A DNA stretch of 64,000 nucleotides from Pseudisothecium myosuroides (GCA_951799445.1 OX637289.1:5919321-5983320); one strand, 5' to 3'; positions 1 to 11,275 are shown, counted from the first letter of the stretch. A program made the numbers and translations. Notes: generated by a model from the letters alone, not told the origin.

Positions 1-728
1 TTAAAGTGGAAAAAACAATTTTTCAGCACAATGCGGGACTGGATTTTTTGACTTTGAACATTTTTAACTTAAAGTTTTTGCACTACAGAGTTTTGAGCTT
101 TAAATATTTATAGTGGAGAATTGAGTTGAGAGTCTAGGAAAAAAAAAGAAACTCAAAAAAACTTAATTATCATTCTTCAAAAAATTGTTAAGTAGAAGTA
201 GGTACGAGATAGAAGGAAAATCTAAAATATTTATATATTTTAGATGGAATTAAAATACAGTAATCCCAATGGTGAGATTGTTCTAGCAAGTAAATTAAAC
301 CATGAGAATTTATTTTTTTTGAAAAATTGCAAAAATAGCATTCAGAAATGAATCCTACAAGTTATTTTTTTCAAGAAGATGCTCTAACTACCCGAAAAAC
401 AAGAAAGTCCATAACTTCCTCATAACAAAGTCAAATGAAATGAATCAAAGCTTTCCAAATAGACAAAAATATAATCTATGAGAAAAAAAATATTTTAAAA
501 AAAATTCAAAATTTTGCAAAATTTTTTTGCTGCCCCCCGTCCCCATGCATTCTAAGAAATGGCATAACTTCTCGCTCGAAGGTCCGATTTCAAATTTTTT
601 TTGCCACGTACCTCTCTCAATTCTTCACATTCACAAAAAGTTTCAAAAAAAATAGGAGAAAATTTCAGCCCATAGGTACCTGCCCCAAGTCCCATTTGTC
701 CCCCGAACGGACAATGGTCCTTTAGGGG
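1..728. mobile_element. TTAA-flanked MITE-like element, family A, cut by window start
   Basis: The right terminus ends in CCTTTAGGGG followed by TTAA at 729-732. The body is the reverse complement of most of the element at 3333-4266; for example, the AGTGGAAAAAACA block near 5 matches its complement near 4065. It also resembles 53440-54350 in the same orientation. The left end lies outside the window, so its flanking TTAA cannot be seen. No coding capacity. AT-rich with many A/T runs. The terminus and TTAA flank suggest a piggyBac-type non-autonomous element; that class is inferred from the ends only. Confidence 0.75.
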
Positions 729-732
729 TTAA

Positions 733-1609
733 AAAAACTATCTCTCAAATTTGTCTATAACTTTTGATTGGAGATTTAAAATGTCAAACGGATTTTTGGA
801 GGTGAAACTCATCTTCATTTACCAACCTTTTTTATTTCAAAGTTTTTTGAAAAAACTTATTCTACTATGCCTAAATGAGGTCTAAAATTCTACTTTTAAC
901 GCAATTCTTTGTTTTTGACTTATTATAACTGAATGCTTAAGAAACTACAAATTATAATTTATTTATCCCACATGGGTTGTTCTACCTCCTACCACCCCAT
1001 GTGTATATATGTATATATATATATATATATATAGCTTTTCTTGATTATAAGAAACTCAAAATGTTTTTGGTTTTGTATGAAAGCAAGCTAAATGCTTGGT
1101 TCATTTTTTTTTCATTTTTTTTAATATGTTTTGCAACATTACAAAACACACAATTTAAAAATAAATAAAAAATGAACCAAACATTTAGCTTGCTTTCATA
1201 CAAAACCAAAAACATTTTGAGTTTTTAAAACACACAATATATGGGTGTAGAATGTTGGTTATTGTGTGACTGTGTGGTTTAATGAGTGTATTCATGAACT
1301 CTAGTTTTGTTTTCATTTTTAATGTACCTTGTAGAGTTGTGGCCAGCTGACTTATTATCTAACAAAATTGACGTGTGTAAACTAGCTGCTGATGATGTGG
1401 TATATTCTACACCATTCTGTCCGGGGGAAGGCAGCCCACCACTCTGCTACTGAAAGTTATGGTTATTAACGTAAAGATGTTCCCTTGACAAAAATTTCAT
1501 GGTAGAAAAGCAATTTTTCAACCCTTGAGAGGCTGTCAAAGTTGGTAGATGTGAAATTTCCTTCTTTGCGAATGCAAAAACGCCATTTTGAATGGTACCC
1601 TACAATACA
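733..1609. other. Non-coding stretch with foldback and TA microsatellite
   Basis: No convincing gene. It contains a (TA)n tract at about 1003-1033 and a near-perfect hairpin at 1051-1225. The rest is AT-rich unique-looking sequence. The short ORF over the TA tract is low complexity and is not supported as a protein. Confidence 0.6.
1051..1225. repeat. Foldback hairpin with ~58 bp arms
   Basis: The arm at 1051-1110 (starting GAAACTCAAAATG) is repeated in reverse complement at 1167-1225 (ending CATTTTGAGTTTT) with about one or two mismatches. The loop is about 55 bp and T-rich. It lies next to the TA microsatellite, so it may be a Stowaway-like foldback MITE inserted in TA repeats. I could not define a target duplication. 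Confidence 0.7.
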
Positions 1610-2070
1610 TGTGTGGTGAAAATTTCATATTTATTGGGTATATTTTGTATTTGATATGTATTTTCTTCATTTCTTAGTAATTTCAAATTTTTCCCCCCAA
1701 AATTAAAATTTTTATAACTTGTAGTAGACATATGATTTCATCTCTAAAAAATAAATTAAAAAATTTTCATCCATATTTTGATGCAAAATGGGAGCAACCA
1801 GAGTCATGATTATTGACTTTTGAAATCAATGGTCATGGGCTCGTTTTTATAAGGTTAAGCCATTATGGGACAGATCATCAACAATATGAGGCAATGCAAA
1901 TTTTTCAAATATAGGAAGATAGGAAATGTAGGGACTGCAATTTTTTACAATTTTATTCCCAAAATTGAAATTACTATGAATTTTGAAAGCCATAAAGCGC
2001 TCAAAATCCATAAACAATGTCTAAACTCTTCAAACTCTGATCATTCAAGAACTATTTTCCCTCTCATGAC

Positions 2071-2354
2071 TAGGGCTTTTTCTTCTGGCATTTGGGTGCC
2101 AAACTGCATTAGAAAAAAATAATTTGGCTAAAAAATGGCAAAAAAATGTGAAGTCTTTCGCCAAAAACTTTGAATTTAAAAAAAATCTTAGATGAAATTG
2201 CCAGATTGTGGATGAAAATAGAATTATAGATATGTGATGTAGACTAATGTGATACTTTCTATCCAATATGTAGATGAATGTTTAAATTTGGAGCACCACT
2301 CTAACATTTTATATTGCCACTTTGGCACTTCATAAAAAAATGAAAAAAAAACTG
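2071..2354. mobile_element. hAT-type MITE private to left arm
   Basis: Begins TAGGGCTTTTTC and ends GAAAAAAAAACTG, flanked by CTCATGAC (2063-2070) and CTCACGAC (2355-2362), an 8 bp duplication with one mismatch. The opposite arm keeps the uninterrupted site near 16920 (GTTGTGAGCGGG in reverse). Internally it resembles 21562-21827, sharing stretches such as GTGGATGAA and CATTTTATAT. The CAGGGCTTTT-like ends plus an 8 bp duplication point to the hAT superfamily. No coding capacity. Confidence 0.85.
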
Positions 2355-3015
2355 CTCACGACTTCCTACTTTCTTGTTTACTACTTCTTGTGCACTTTGG
2401 GACATGTCTCATGATCTTATTAGTGTCAACCTTGAAAAGGAGAAAATAACACATTTCAAACTTTAGTTGAAAATTTATTCTAGCTTTGGTTGGAGATAGT
2501 TGCACCATATGGGTTGGATATGGGTCCCTAGTTGGGAATGGGTGGTCAGATTGTATTCATGAAAGTCTATGGTTGGTTTTAGAAACACCAATTTTTAGCA
2601 CTTTGAAAATTTTTAGTTCATTCATATAGTGTCCAAAAAATGCATTCTAAGAGAATCTAAAATCCTTTTTTGACTACCAACAAGACCCCTCAAAAAAATT
2701 CAATATAATAATAGAAACCATGGTGAATTACTTATTTGCGCAATTTTAGGTGTAGTACCTTACTTTGGATATCCGAAGGGTATGCCATATTGGTAACATT
2801 TAGTAGCCTTCAAAGAAACTACCTTGAGTTTCCATCCACAAAATTCACCGAGTGGATTACTGATTGCTTTTGATTCATGCTTTGAACATTGACTACTTTT
2901 ATTACTAATTTTGATTATTGCTTTGAAAACTAATTGTTTTGATTATTGCTTGATCAGTGATTGCTTTTCAATACTATTCACCATTCTCATACCTCATACT
3001 CCCATAGCTATTGAT

Positions 3016-3092
3016 GGGATGTGGTATATTCTACATCATTTCATTGGAATGATGACATGATGTGAAACATTCCACATCATTTTGTTGGAGGA
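3016..3092. repeat. Short foldback repeat (GATGTGGTATATTCTACATCA type)
   Basis: An imperfect palindrome running from GATGTGGTATATTCTACATC to a matching complement around ACATTCCACATCA. The same hairpin is in the right arm (about 16205-16270) and a fragment lies near 1395-1420. It is probably a small MITE older than the arm duplication. Boundaries are approximate. Confidence 0.5.
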
Positions 3093-3173
3093 AAGACAAT
3101 AGAGCTACAGATTACTAAATGTTATGCATATGGCTCAATGGACAACTTCCACATGGCAAATTATAATCTCCTT

Positions 3174-4292
3174 CACTACAAGAGAAAGGGGTGTTTTAAT
3201 GACCTTTAAGGAGATTTTCAACAAAATTTTACTTAAAACACATGTGTTTTAAATAAAATTTTGCTGAAAATCTCTTTAAAGGTCATTACCTTAAAATCTT
3301 GTGTCTAGGACTATACTTAAAAACTCACTTAACCCCTAAAGGACCGGCATGCGTTTTTTGTCCGTATAGAAATTTTGGGCAGGTCCGTGTGACTAGAGAT
3401 TTACATATTTTAAGCTGAAATTTTATTAGAAGGTAGGCGCAAGGAATATCTTTCATATGCACTAAATTTCAGGACATTTGGAAATAGGAGTCAAAAGTTA
3501 TGGCCAAATATGTTACTTTTTTTCGTAATTGGGCAGTCCGGGCAACAAGAAAAATTTGGCAAAAATTTGATTTTTTTTTTAAGTATTTTTTTTCTTGTAG
3601 ATTATATATTTGTCTATCTGGAAAGCTTTGATTCATTTCATTTGGATTTGTTATGAGAAAGTTATGGACATTCTTGTTTTTTGGGCAATTAGAGCATCTT
3701 CTTGAAAAAAATAACTTGTAGGATTCATTTCTAAATGCTATTTTTGCAACTTAAAAAAAAATAAAAATTCTCATGGTTTAGTTTACTTGCTAGAACAATC
3801 TCACCATTGGGATTAGTGTATTTTAATTCCATCTAAAATATATTAACGTTTTAGATTTTCCTTCTATCTCGTACCTACTTCTACTTAATAAATTTTTTAG
3901 GAATGATAATCAAGTTTTTTTGAATTATTTTTTTTTCCCTAGACTCTCAACTCAATTCTCCACTATAAATATTTGAAGCACAAAACTCTGTAGTGCAAAA
4001 ATTTTAAGTTAAAAATGTTTAAAGTCAAAAAATCTAGTCCCGCAATGTGCTGAAATACTTGTTTTTTCCACTTTAAACACAGATATCTTGCAATCTGAGC
4101 GGTCAAAAATTCTGAAATTTTTTCCACACATTCTCATACTAGTTAGGTGTAAGATCCTACGGTTAGATGTGCAGAAAAGACATTTTTCATTTTTTTTTAC
4201 TCCTTGCTATAGAAATGGCAATTTTGATGGGTTTTGGGCAGAAAAAAGGCCTCGGGCCTTTAGGGGTTAAAACACCCCTTTCTCTTGTAGTG
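3174..4292. mobile_element. CACTA-type non-autonomous element hosting a TTAA element
   Basis: The termini are CACTACAAGAGAAAGGGG and its exact complement ending CTTGTAGTG, flanked by the 3 bp duplication CTT (3171-3173, 4293-4295). CACTA ends with a 3 bp duplication define the CACTA (En/Spm) superfamily. The right arm has the empty site near 16115. The subterminal part at 3200-3290 is itself a long hairpin. A TTAA element occupies 3333-4266. Without it the CACTA MITE would be only about 180 bp, close in size to the relative at 37441-37628. Confidence 0.92.
3333..4266. mobile_element. TTAA-flanked element, family A, complete (934 bp)
   Basis: Bounded by TTAA at 3329-3332 and 4267-4270. The inverted ends are CCCCTAAAGG at the left and CCTTTAGGGG at the right. 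It is inserted inside the CACTA MITE 3174-4292, so the insertion is directly polarised. Homologous in opposite orientation to 1-728 and to 53440-54350. There is no transposase; the 60-codon ORF near the right end is not supported. The TTAA duplication with CCC-starting ends matches piggyBac-type elements. The superfamily is an inference, because no transposase is in the window. Confidence 0.88.
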
Positions 4293-4918
4293 CTTTGAGC
4301 AAGGACCATTTGTATCCTTATGAGGTAGTATAATGAAATTATGCACACCTATAATAATCACTAATTACAATTGAGCCTAGGTTATTATTATTAAACATAA
4401 ATTATTTGTATTGGATCTTATTGCCACGCCATGGCCATTATATATTAGTAGTATACATTTGACACTTAATTTCAATTGTATGCTATTCATATATAGTAGG
4501 AAAAATAGGGTAGCTTTTGATCGTGGATCAAACAATGTATCCTATTTTATTGCATAACAACTTAAAGAGTGCACTCTCATTTTTTTTAACACATGTGATG
4601 AAATGAAGGGTAATTATAATTATTTTGGTCCTCGATTTTAGACATGGCTTAGAAGTAAACTAGCATCAACGTAATGGTTTCAGGGTGTTTATAAATAATG
4701 AAGGATAGGTGATATAACGCATTTTATCCTTTTTTTATTTCTACAATAGCCTTGTCCAAAAAAAAAATCTAAACTCTTTAGAAGTACTATAGCTTTGTGA
4801 GGAGTATCCAAGGGTGGATCCAATGTCTAATAGATCATTGCTGCATCTCAGCTCTATCTTATTAATTAGTGTACAAATTTAGTGGTTGAAGCTTGGAGGA
4901 TGAAGAAAAAAAGTTTTA

Positions 4919-5233
4919 AGGTAGGAGGTCCATAAAGCGACCATCTAAGCGCTAAACCTGAATTTTGGGGAGGTAAAACATCTTGAAATATTTTTCAGTA
5001 AATTTTCCTTGAAAGACAAGAAGAAATGGCATCTGGCTCAAGTTGTTTCATATTTTTTGGAGCTTTGTGGAATTAGTTATGAAATTTTGAAGGTGAAAAG
5101 CCAAAGTGCTGTAAAAGCGACCACCTCCTAGAATGTACATCCTTTGAATATTTTGGGAAATTGAAGAAAGCAAAATGTACCTGTGTGTCCTGATCGGTTC
5201 AAAATGCCCAGTCGGAGTTCGAGCCTCCTACCT
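4919..5233. mobile_element. TA-flanked inverted-repeat MITE (AGGTAGGAGG ends), left arm only
   Basis: The ends are AGGTAGGAGG and CCTCCTACCT, flanked by TA (4917-4918, 5234-5235). The right arm shows the empty site as TTTTAGTGGC in reverse, near 15510. About 315 bp, no ORF. A second member with the same ends brackets 23899-31739. The TA duplication fits the Tc1/mariner-Stowaway group, but the terminal sequence is not the usual CTCCCTCC, so this is a separate family. Confidence 0.82.
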
Positions 5234-5633
5234 TAGTGGATGCCAAGGTGGATGACAGCACTTTCACTTGGAGGTTTGGAGGCTTCACCGTTTTAGGGTT
5301 GCACTGTCGATGTTTGGTTGCACTAAACGAAGGATTTTGGCTGCGTTCTCTGGATGCTGCAGGTGTGCAACACAAAGTTTTCTTAATGCTTTGGGTGATC
5401 TGGCTTAGGGTTTAATTTTGTAGGGACCAAGCTTAGAGTTATTTTGTGGCAACAGAGAGGTCTGGGGTATACGGTTGCAGAGAGTATTTCGAATTCAGTT
5501 TAGGGCATGGCTTCCGTTATCTCAGATGTGTATTTAGTTTCTAAAATGCTAAAGCAAGGATCAGCAGCCTGAATGAAATGCAATCTCTCCGAGTACTGAG
5601 CACGGTCTCAACATACCTAGTGCACAGGAGAAT

Positions 5634-6158
5634 TTGAAGCTCCGCAACGTGAGCGGAACTGAAATTTACTTACTGCTACAAAACCTCACAAGACTGCAGA
5701 CATGCCGTTTCATGTTCTTGCAGGGTCCTCTCCAAAGTTCGAACACAAAACACTCTCATAATGTGTTAAATGCGGCAAGTAATACCAATCTTCCATGTGA
5801 TGACGGATTCAGCAACGTACACCTCGTGCAAGTGACACAGTTTTTTTGTTTAAAAAGGCTTGCAACAATGGAAGCTATCAAATATGATTTCAACATGTAT
5901 GATATTGCATCTCACTCCTCCCTCATATCAAATTCTCAAAATAAACTTGTTGCATCACTCCAAATTCTTATCTCACTGTGCAACTTCCTTGAGCCAGTGA
6001 ATCGTAGAGACGACTCTCTATGCTGCACACTCTCAACTCATTCTCACATTCTCTTAAACCCGCAGAAATGTTTTCAGATGTTGCGTACACATGTGATCAA
6101 TTTGACACTGCCGTCAAATGATAAGATTCATCTTGGGAGTCTGAAAGGTGTTTCATAA
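5634..6158 (+). other. 174-codon ORF in left arm, coding status doubtful
   Basis: An open frame of 174 codons, repeated as a 147-codon minus-strand frame at 14655-15098 in the opposite arm with nearly the same protein. Conservation of the frame is expected from recent arm identity alone and does not prove selection. The protein is rich in Ser, Leu and Asn with no motif I recognise. The flanks contain CCCTAAA/TTTAGGG telo-box-like strings near 5300-5420 and in the mirror copy near 15230-15340, which occur in plant 5' leaders. It could therefore be a piece of an old gene or transcript. I do not assign a function. Confidence 0.2.
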
Positions 6159-6680
6159 AACAGTTTGACTGCAGGTGATTGACCTAGATGATGATTGATC
6201 CAAACTCAAGAAAAAAAAGCTCCTTTCGTTAGCAACAGCTTGATTCAATGACCCCTGGATTCAAATTAACATGAAACCAAAGTCCTCAAAACAATAACAG
6301 GAATAACTTTCAAAACCTAAACCATCTTGACACCAACATATGCATCCAACAAACTCTTCATGAAATGTCGACGTCTAAAGCGAGACTTAGGTTGAATCTT
6401 CACATTCTGCAAGAGAATCACCTGGGGGTGCCGATCGTTGGTTTAGGGTATGGCTTCCATTGTCCCAGATGTATATTAGTTTTTGTATGCTTTTGGACAT
6501 GGTACTTGTTTCTACATGCTTTGTGGTTGGAAGTACTTTGTGTTTGAAGTGTTTTTTGTTTCAACTGGTTTGTGCTTGAAACTAGTTTTAGTTTGGAAGT
6601 ACTTAGTGCTTGAATGTACTTTGTATTTGTAAGTAGTTCATGTTTGCAATTGGTGTCTGAATTTCACTCTTCTTGTTTAA

Positions 6681-7328
6681 TCCCTAAATGCCCAAGGCCT
6701 GTTTTGAGCTTCCTGAAATTTGCTCTAATTTGAACTAATTTGAACAAAAAGCTAACATTTTGATAAGTTGTATCAATTTTTTTTGAACTGTAACCATACA
6801 AATTCAAACTAGACATGTTAAAAGATCACATAGGAAAAAAAAACACAACAATATCACTTATGAATTGAAAGATTATAATGTTTGGACATGAGGGTGTTAA
6901 AACTAAGAAATTCTTTCAATCCTTTTTTCACATTTCAAATCGAAAAAGTTGGTCACCAAAAAAATATGAGGTTAAAGGACCTAACATGCATAACCCCAAT
7001 CAATTTATGGCTTCTCAAAATCTACTCTATAATTTTTTTAAATGAATTTCTAATGTGATTTTTCCTCCAAGATCTAGTATATTTGAGACTCATTTCCAAG
7101 AGCCCTCAACACTACGGAAAGTCGAGATTGCAATGGGTACCCTTGCGCAAAATCTTGAGCCGAAAAATCATAATCCATCATTTTCAAAATCGGACTTTTC
7201 AAGCTAAAACTAGACTTCACAAAGAATTTTACAAAAATATAAACTACTAAAAATAGCAACTTGGTTAGGTTTTATTTATCTTCAAAATATTGCCGACACC
7301 AAAATTTGGTGCCTCGGGCATTTAGGGG
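6681..7328. mobile_element. TTAA-flanked element, family A subtype (648 bp), with empty site in other arm
   Basis: The ends TCCCTAAATGCCCAAGGCC and GCCTCGGGCATTTAGGGG are imperfect inverted repeats. TTAA lies at 6677-6680 and 7329-7332. The right arm at 14132-14135 has a single TTAA between the same flanks (AAAATGATATG and CTAGAACAG), so the boundaries and the 4 bp duplication are shown directly. Internal sequence is AT-rich with no coding capacity. This is the cleanest evidence for TTAA-specific insertion in the window. Confidence 0.93.
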
Positions 7329-7934
7329 TTAATGTATCATTTTTTTGTATATGCAATTTTTAGTGATCAATTTCACTATGACCCCATTAAGTGTTTGAAA
7401 ACAATTTGCTAATGTATTGTATTTATAATAAACATAGGGTACACAAAAATAGCACACGAAAAAATTTAAAGTGAAATTTAGGGTACATGAAATAATAAAA
7501 ATTTAAAAATTTAGGTAAATATAGTCCTATATAAAATCCACAAAATGTACCTACATAGCCCCCATATAATAGGGGCTTGAACGCATGGTACCAACAAAGT
7601 TAATACCCTATATAGTACACTTCCTGAGCATAATAATAATATTGGAGAGACTTCATACCATAGTGTTACTTATTAGTAGTTACTAACCTCTTTGTAACCT
7701 TGGACATAAAGGGTGGGCATCAAAAAATGTGCCACTGACCCTAAATTACCATCTTTGCTTTGTGTACATCTCCAAAATTAACTATGTTTCCATGTGGAAG
7801 AAATTGTCTTAGAACCAAACTTTATTCCTTTATAAAATTTGCATATATTTGATATGTAAATCTCATATTCTTTGGTGCGCTAAAACCTCCTTTCAAGTGC
7901 TAACAAGAAAATATGAAAAATTTGACTAGTCTAA

Positions 7935-8055
7935 AGGTATGTTTGCACTTGGTGTTAGGTGATGTTTGCAATGTGAATCTAATCCACAAGTAGGTCTAAA
8001 TTTGTTCTAAGACCCTCAGTAACAACTCTCTTTAACACCAAGTGCAAATATACCT
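7935..8055. mobile_element. 121 bp MITE, left-arm copy
   Basis: Inverted termini AGGTATGTTTGCACTTGGTG and its complement ending CAAATATACCT, flanked by TAA (7932-7934, 8056-8058). The right-arm copy is 13408-13529, so it is older than the arm duplication. A diverged third copy is at 18812-18935. A TAA/TTA duplication is typical of PIF/Harbinger (Tourist) MITEs, though the third copy does not show it cleanly. The last bases are shared with the TTAA site of the next element. Confidence 0.75.
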
Positions 8056-8058
8056 TAA

Positions 8059-8279
8059 TCCTTAAAGGCGGACTGGTGACTATAGAAATCATCCCTTTAG
8101 ATATTGTGGAAATACTTGGCTTAAAAAAATGAAAAAACACTCATTGGAAGTCAAACTACGGTAGAAGACTTTCCTTTTTTACAACAAAATTCTAAGGATG
8201 AATAGTTGCACTTTTGTTCTACATAGAAGGATTTTTTGTCATTTATCCGAAACAAAACATCTGCAACGTCGTTTATGGA
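8059..8279. mobile_element. TTAA-flanked element, family B, left-arm copy (221 bp)
   Basis: The ends TCCTTAAAGGCGG and CGTCGTTTATGGA are imperfect inverted repeats between TTAA at 8055-8058 and 8280-8283. The right-arm counterpart is 13038-13404, enlarged by a CACTA MITE. Related in sequence to both nested elements at 22284-22720. No coding capacity. Confidence 0.78.
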
Positions 8280-8288
8280 TTAATAATA

Positions 8289-9058
8289 CTCCCTTTGTCC
8301 CACTAAAAAACTCCAAATCAAGCACAATTTTTGTCCCACTAAAAACCTCCGTTTTTAGATTTCAATTGTTGGGTGAGTGTTGGCCGTATTGAACGACCTT
8401 GTGGGGGCAAGTCAAGTGATTAGGGAGCATTCTTTGCCAAGAAAGCTTGGCCTTGCCCATATGAGACACCTTGGACTCATTGTGCTTCCTTAGACAATAG
8501 TATTGACAATGGATTTGGTGACCACTTTGACACTTTGAAGAGTTGTTCTTGAAGTGGCGTAGGGATCTTTGTTGTGGGTATTTAGGTTACGGGCAATTTC
8601 GTTAAAATGGCGATATTTTTTTAAAATGGCATGAAAACAGTTTAGAACGGCCGTTTTGAAATCTATACCTGTCCTAGATGGTTCAAAACGGCTGTTCTAT
8701 AATCTATATGTGTCCTAGATGGTGAAAATGGCACACTGTCAAAGTGGCACTTGGAATACCGCCATTTTAATGAAATTGTTCATGGTTGTAGTAGATGTTT
8801 CTAGAATCCCAATGTTGCTACCAACATTTAAATCATCAATAATGATGGAGTTGGTAGCGTTTACAAATTTTGTCGAAAATGGTACTTTGCGCATGGATTT
8901 TGGGTGCCTAAACATTGATGCCTAAGTTGGAGATTTTGCAGAGGTCTAAAGGATGGGTTGCTAGTTTTTGAATGCATGTATCACTATCAAAAAGACTAAA
9001 AATGTAGTTAATCCCTCATGGAGAAGGTTTTTGGAGGTTTTTAGTGGGACAGAGGGAG
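8289..9058. mobile_element. Stowaway-like (Tc1/mariner-type) element, left-arm copy (770 bp)
   Basis: The ends CTCCCTTTGTCCCACTAAAA and TTTTAGTGGGACAGAGGGAG are inverted repeats flanked by TA (8287-8288, 9059-9060). CTCCCTYYGTCCCA with a TA duplication is the classic Stowaway/mariner signature of plants. Its 770 bp exceed a typical Stowaway MITE and leave room for deleted transposase sequence, but I cannot recognise a DDD domain in the short internal frames (for example 8719-8925). A roughly 45 bp direct repeat containing CTGTCCTAGATGGT or its variant lies at 8640-8725. The right-arm copy has exactly the same length. Confidence 0.9.
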
Positions 9059-10041
9059 TAGTAATTAGGCATAGAAGCAAAAAAGTGGCGGTTTGGAGGG
9101 AGCCCACTTTAGCCTTTGATTTGCGGTTAGCAATTTTGTATATAGACACAGGAAGCCTTTTTTGAATTCCCTACAGGCATTGTACTCCAAATCCCCTCCA
9201 AAGAAACAAAGAAATGATACAAATTGTTGTTCACAAGGAATGTCACTCTCACAGGGAAATGTGAGACAAGGAATTTTAAGGGAGTTTTTAAGGGGGAAAT
9301 TTTTGCATTTTTTAGTGTTATTTGAAGATGTCCCCACCTCAAAATCAACTCAATTTGTAGAATTCAATAATCTAGAATGTAGATTTAAGCCTCTAAGTTC
9401 TAATTTTAATGTAAATTTTAGTTTGCATAATCAACTCGGTTTGTAGATTTTGGAAGCTGAAATCTAACAGATATGTAGATTTTGAATTTCCAATCTTATT
9501 GATTTGTACATTTCAGAATTTTTAGTCTAGACTGTTAGCTAGATTTTAATAGTTCAAAATATTAGTAATACGTAGATTTCATTTGTTTGAACATTGTACA
9601 ATTTCATGTTGTACAATTTCTTAGATTTCTGAAATGTACTAACTATAGAAATGTTAGATTTCTAAGAATTGATTACGTTGTCTTGAAGATCGACAACTTA
9701 CAAGTTTTATGTGTCCAACCTCATGGCACCCTCGACAATCAATATGGGACAATTTGAATCTTCTAAAATCTACTCAATATTAGGTGGAAACAACATTGAA
9801 ATGTAAGATGTGTCAATGCGTTGCAAAGTCTACCAATTTGGATTGCACACAAGGAATTTGGGGGAAATTTGTGAAAATCCTTGCAAAGAAAACCTACAAT
9901 TTCCTTTTGTATAGGAACTCTTTGAAGATCCCTCCATGATGACATTAGAACACAAGGAAATATAAAAACTAGGAGAAACTTGCAGGAAAACCTACAGAAT
10001 CTCCAAAATAGTCGCAGAGAATTCCAAGAGGGTCTGCTGTG

Positions 10042-11275
10042 AGACAGTGGAGAAGTAGCCAAAGTTCAAAGAAATATTGGCGATCCGCGGAATGATTTTC
10101 AGTCCGAGCTAAATTGCTAAACCGCCGACAAGACTGCAAGTGCTCCAGAAATTCAAAGTTCCCTTAATTTACATTGCAGGCCAATTTTTATTCAGGATTT
10201 TATCAAGAGGACAGTATCAATTGAAAAGAAATCCATAACATTGTTAACCAGGATTCCTTCCTTGTCAAAGAAGGTATAATTCCCCCTGGTGCGTGGGAAG
10301 GGATTAAATTATAATCTCAAGCATGCAATTGGCTTTGGGAGTCTACCTAGGTTTTCATATTAACCCCTTTAGGATGTTGGCCTTGATAATACAAGCACCA
10401 TTTGGACCGCATTCTGAGGCCGCTTTGTGTACAGAGTACTATTTTGGGTTATAGGAAGCAACTTTGGAAGCTCAGATTTTTTGCTTGAGTTCGTTGTTGA
10501 GGCTAGTATAGCAAGGCAAAATTTACGGACATACGCTAACGGCCAAAAATTTTGTGGAAAATGTTTGCATGAGCGTGGTTTGGTTGGGGTCTTCTGTCGA
10601 GGTTTGTGAATAGAGATACAGTACTTCACATAATCAATGACTGATTTGGAGGCGTGTCAGTCCAGAGTGGGGCGCAGTACAGGTTACCCGGTTCCATTGT
10701 CACCTACGTACGATTTAGGTTCCCCATTTCACACAACTGTAAGAGAAGAACCACATGCTCACATTGCAAACTACTTGACCAAACACTCGTCTGCTAGAGC
10801 GCGCACCGTTGGAAGACACATACTAAAAAGCAAAGAACTATACAATCGATCACCAAATCTCTCACAGTTGCCAATTTTCGGTTGTATATATTGCCTTTGT
10901 TGATGAGGCAGATGAGAAGTGAACGAAGTTGGATCAAAAAGTACGAAGTGCAATATAGTTGGCTACTCGAATGACACCAAAGCTTATCGATGTCATAATG
11001 CAGGCCAGATTACCAAATGATTTTTGTGAGCAAAGGCGTCAAGTTTGACGAGCGATGTTTCTGGCATTCTCTAATTTCGTTAACCACCAAGCCAATTGCA
11101 CCTTTAGAGCTCTCGGAGACTGAGCTGTGGCCATCGGAATTATCGATCCATCCACCGATTCACTTTCCATTTCCAGTTCATCGTATACTACAGGCACTTA
11201 AAACTATCAGCTCGATCACCCTTTCTTCAGTTCACTCCTCAAAGCAACAAGTTGCAGACATCTGTATATCAAAAA
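10042..11275. other. Spacer of the giant inverted repeat
   Basis: Unique sequence between the arms, about 1.23 kb. 10790-11055 is a copia integrase-region relic, described separately. 10042-10720 shows no recognisable feature beyond a lone TTAACCCCTTTAGG string at about 10359, which lacks a matching opposite end. The spacer GC content is higher than in the outer arms. Confidence 0.7.
10790..11055 (+). pseudogene. Ty1/copia polyprotein relic (end of integrase region)
   Basis: Translated in pieces on the plus strand it gives the order expected for the stretch after the copia integrase core: LYNRSPNLSQLPIFGCI, then a frame change, KSTKCNIVGYSNDTKAYRCH, and then MIFVSKGVKFDE. In the family this reads as a P-x-x-S-H/Q-L-x-x-F-G-C block, a K-C-x-F/I-V-G-Y block and a final D-V-x-F-D-E-like block. 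At least two frameshifts and several stops separate the pieces. The protease, integrase core and reverse transcriptase are absent, and no LTR is seen beside it. It sits exactly in the spacer and runs up to about 220 bp from the right arm, so the right junction of the palindrome falls within or just after a dead retroelement. Confidence 0.75.

Larger units (their letters stand above)
1610..10041. repeat. Left arm of a giant inverted repeat
   Basis: This arm matches the reverse complement of 11276-17925 almost throughout. Anchors: CTCAATATTAGGTGG near 9770 with its complement near 11533; the 770 bp Stowaway-like element at 8289-9058 with 12259-13028; the segment 5725-6158 with 14655-15098; the CAACAATATGAGG block at 1878 with 17100. 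The arm is longer than its partner mainly because of four private insertions: 2071-2354, 3174-4292 (itself holding 3333-4266), 4919-5233 and 6681-7328. By eye, identity is about 97% for the inner part (5.6-10 kb) and nearer 90% for the outer part. Confidence 0.93.

Noticed and set aside
10359..10373. TTAACCCCTTTAGG string resembling a family A terminus in the palindrome spacer
   Set aside because: No matching opposite end with TTAA was found within a plausible distance, so it may be chance or a fragment.
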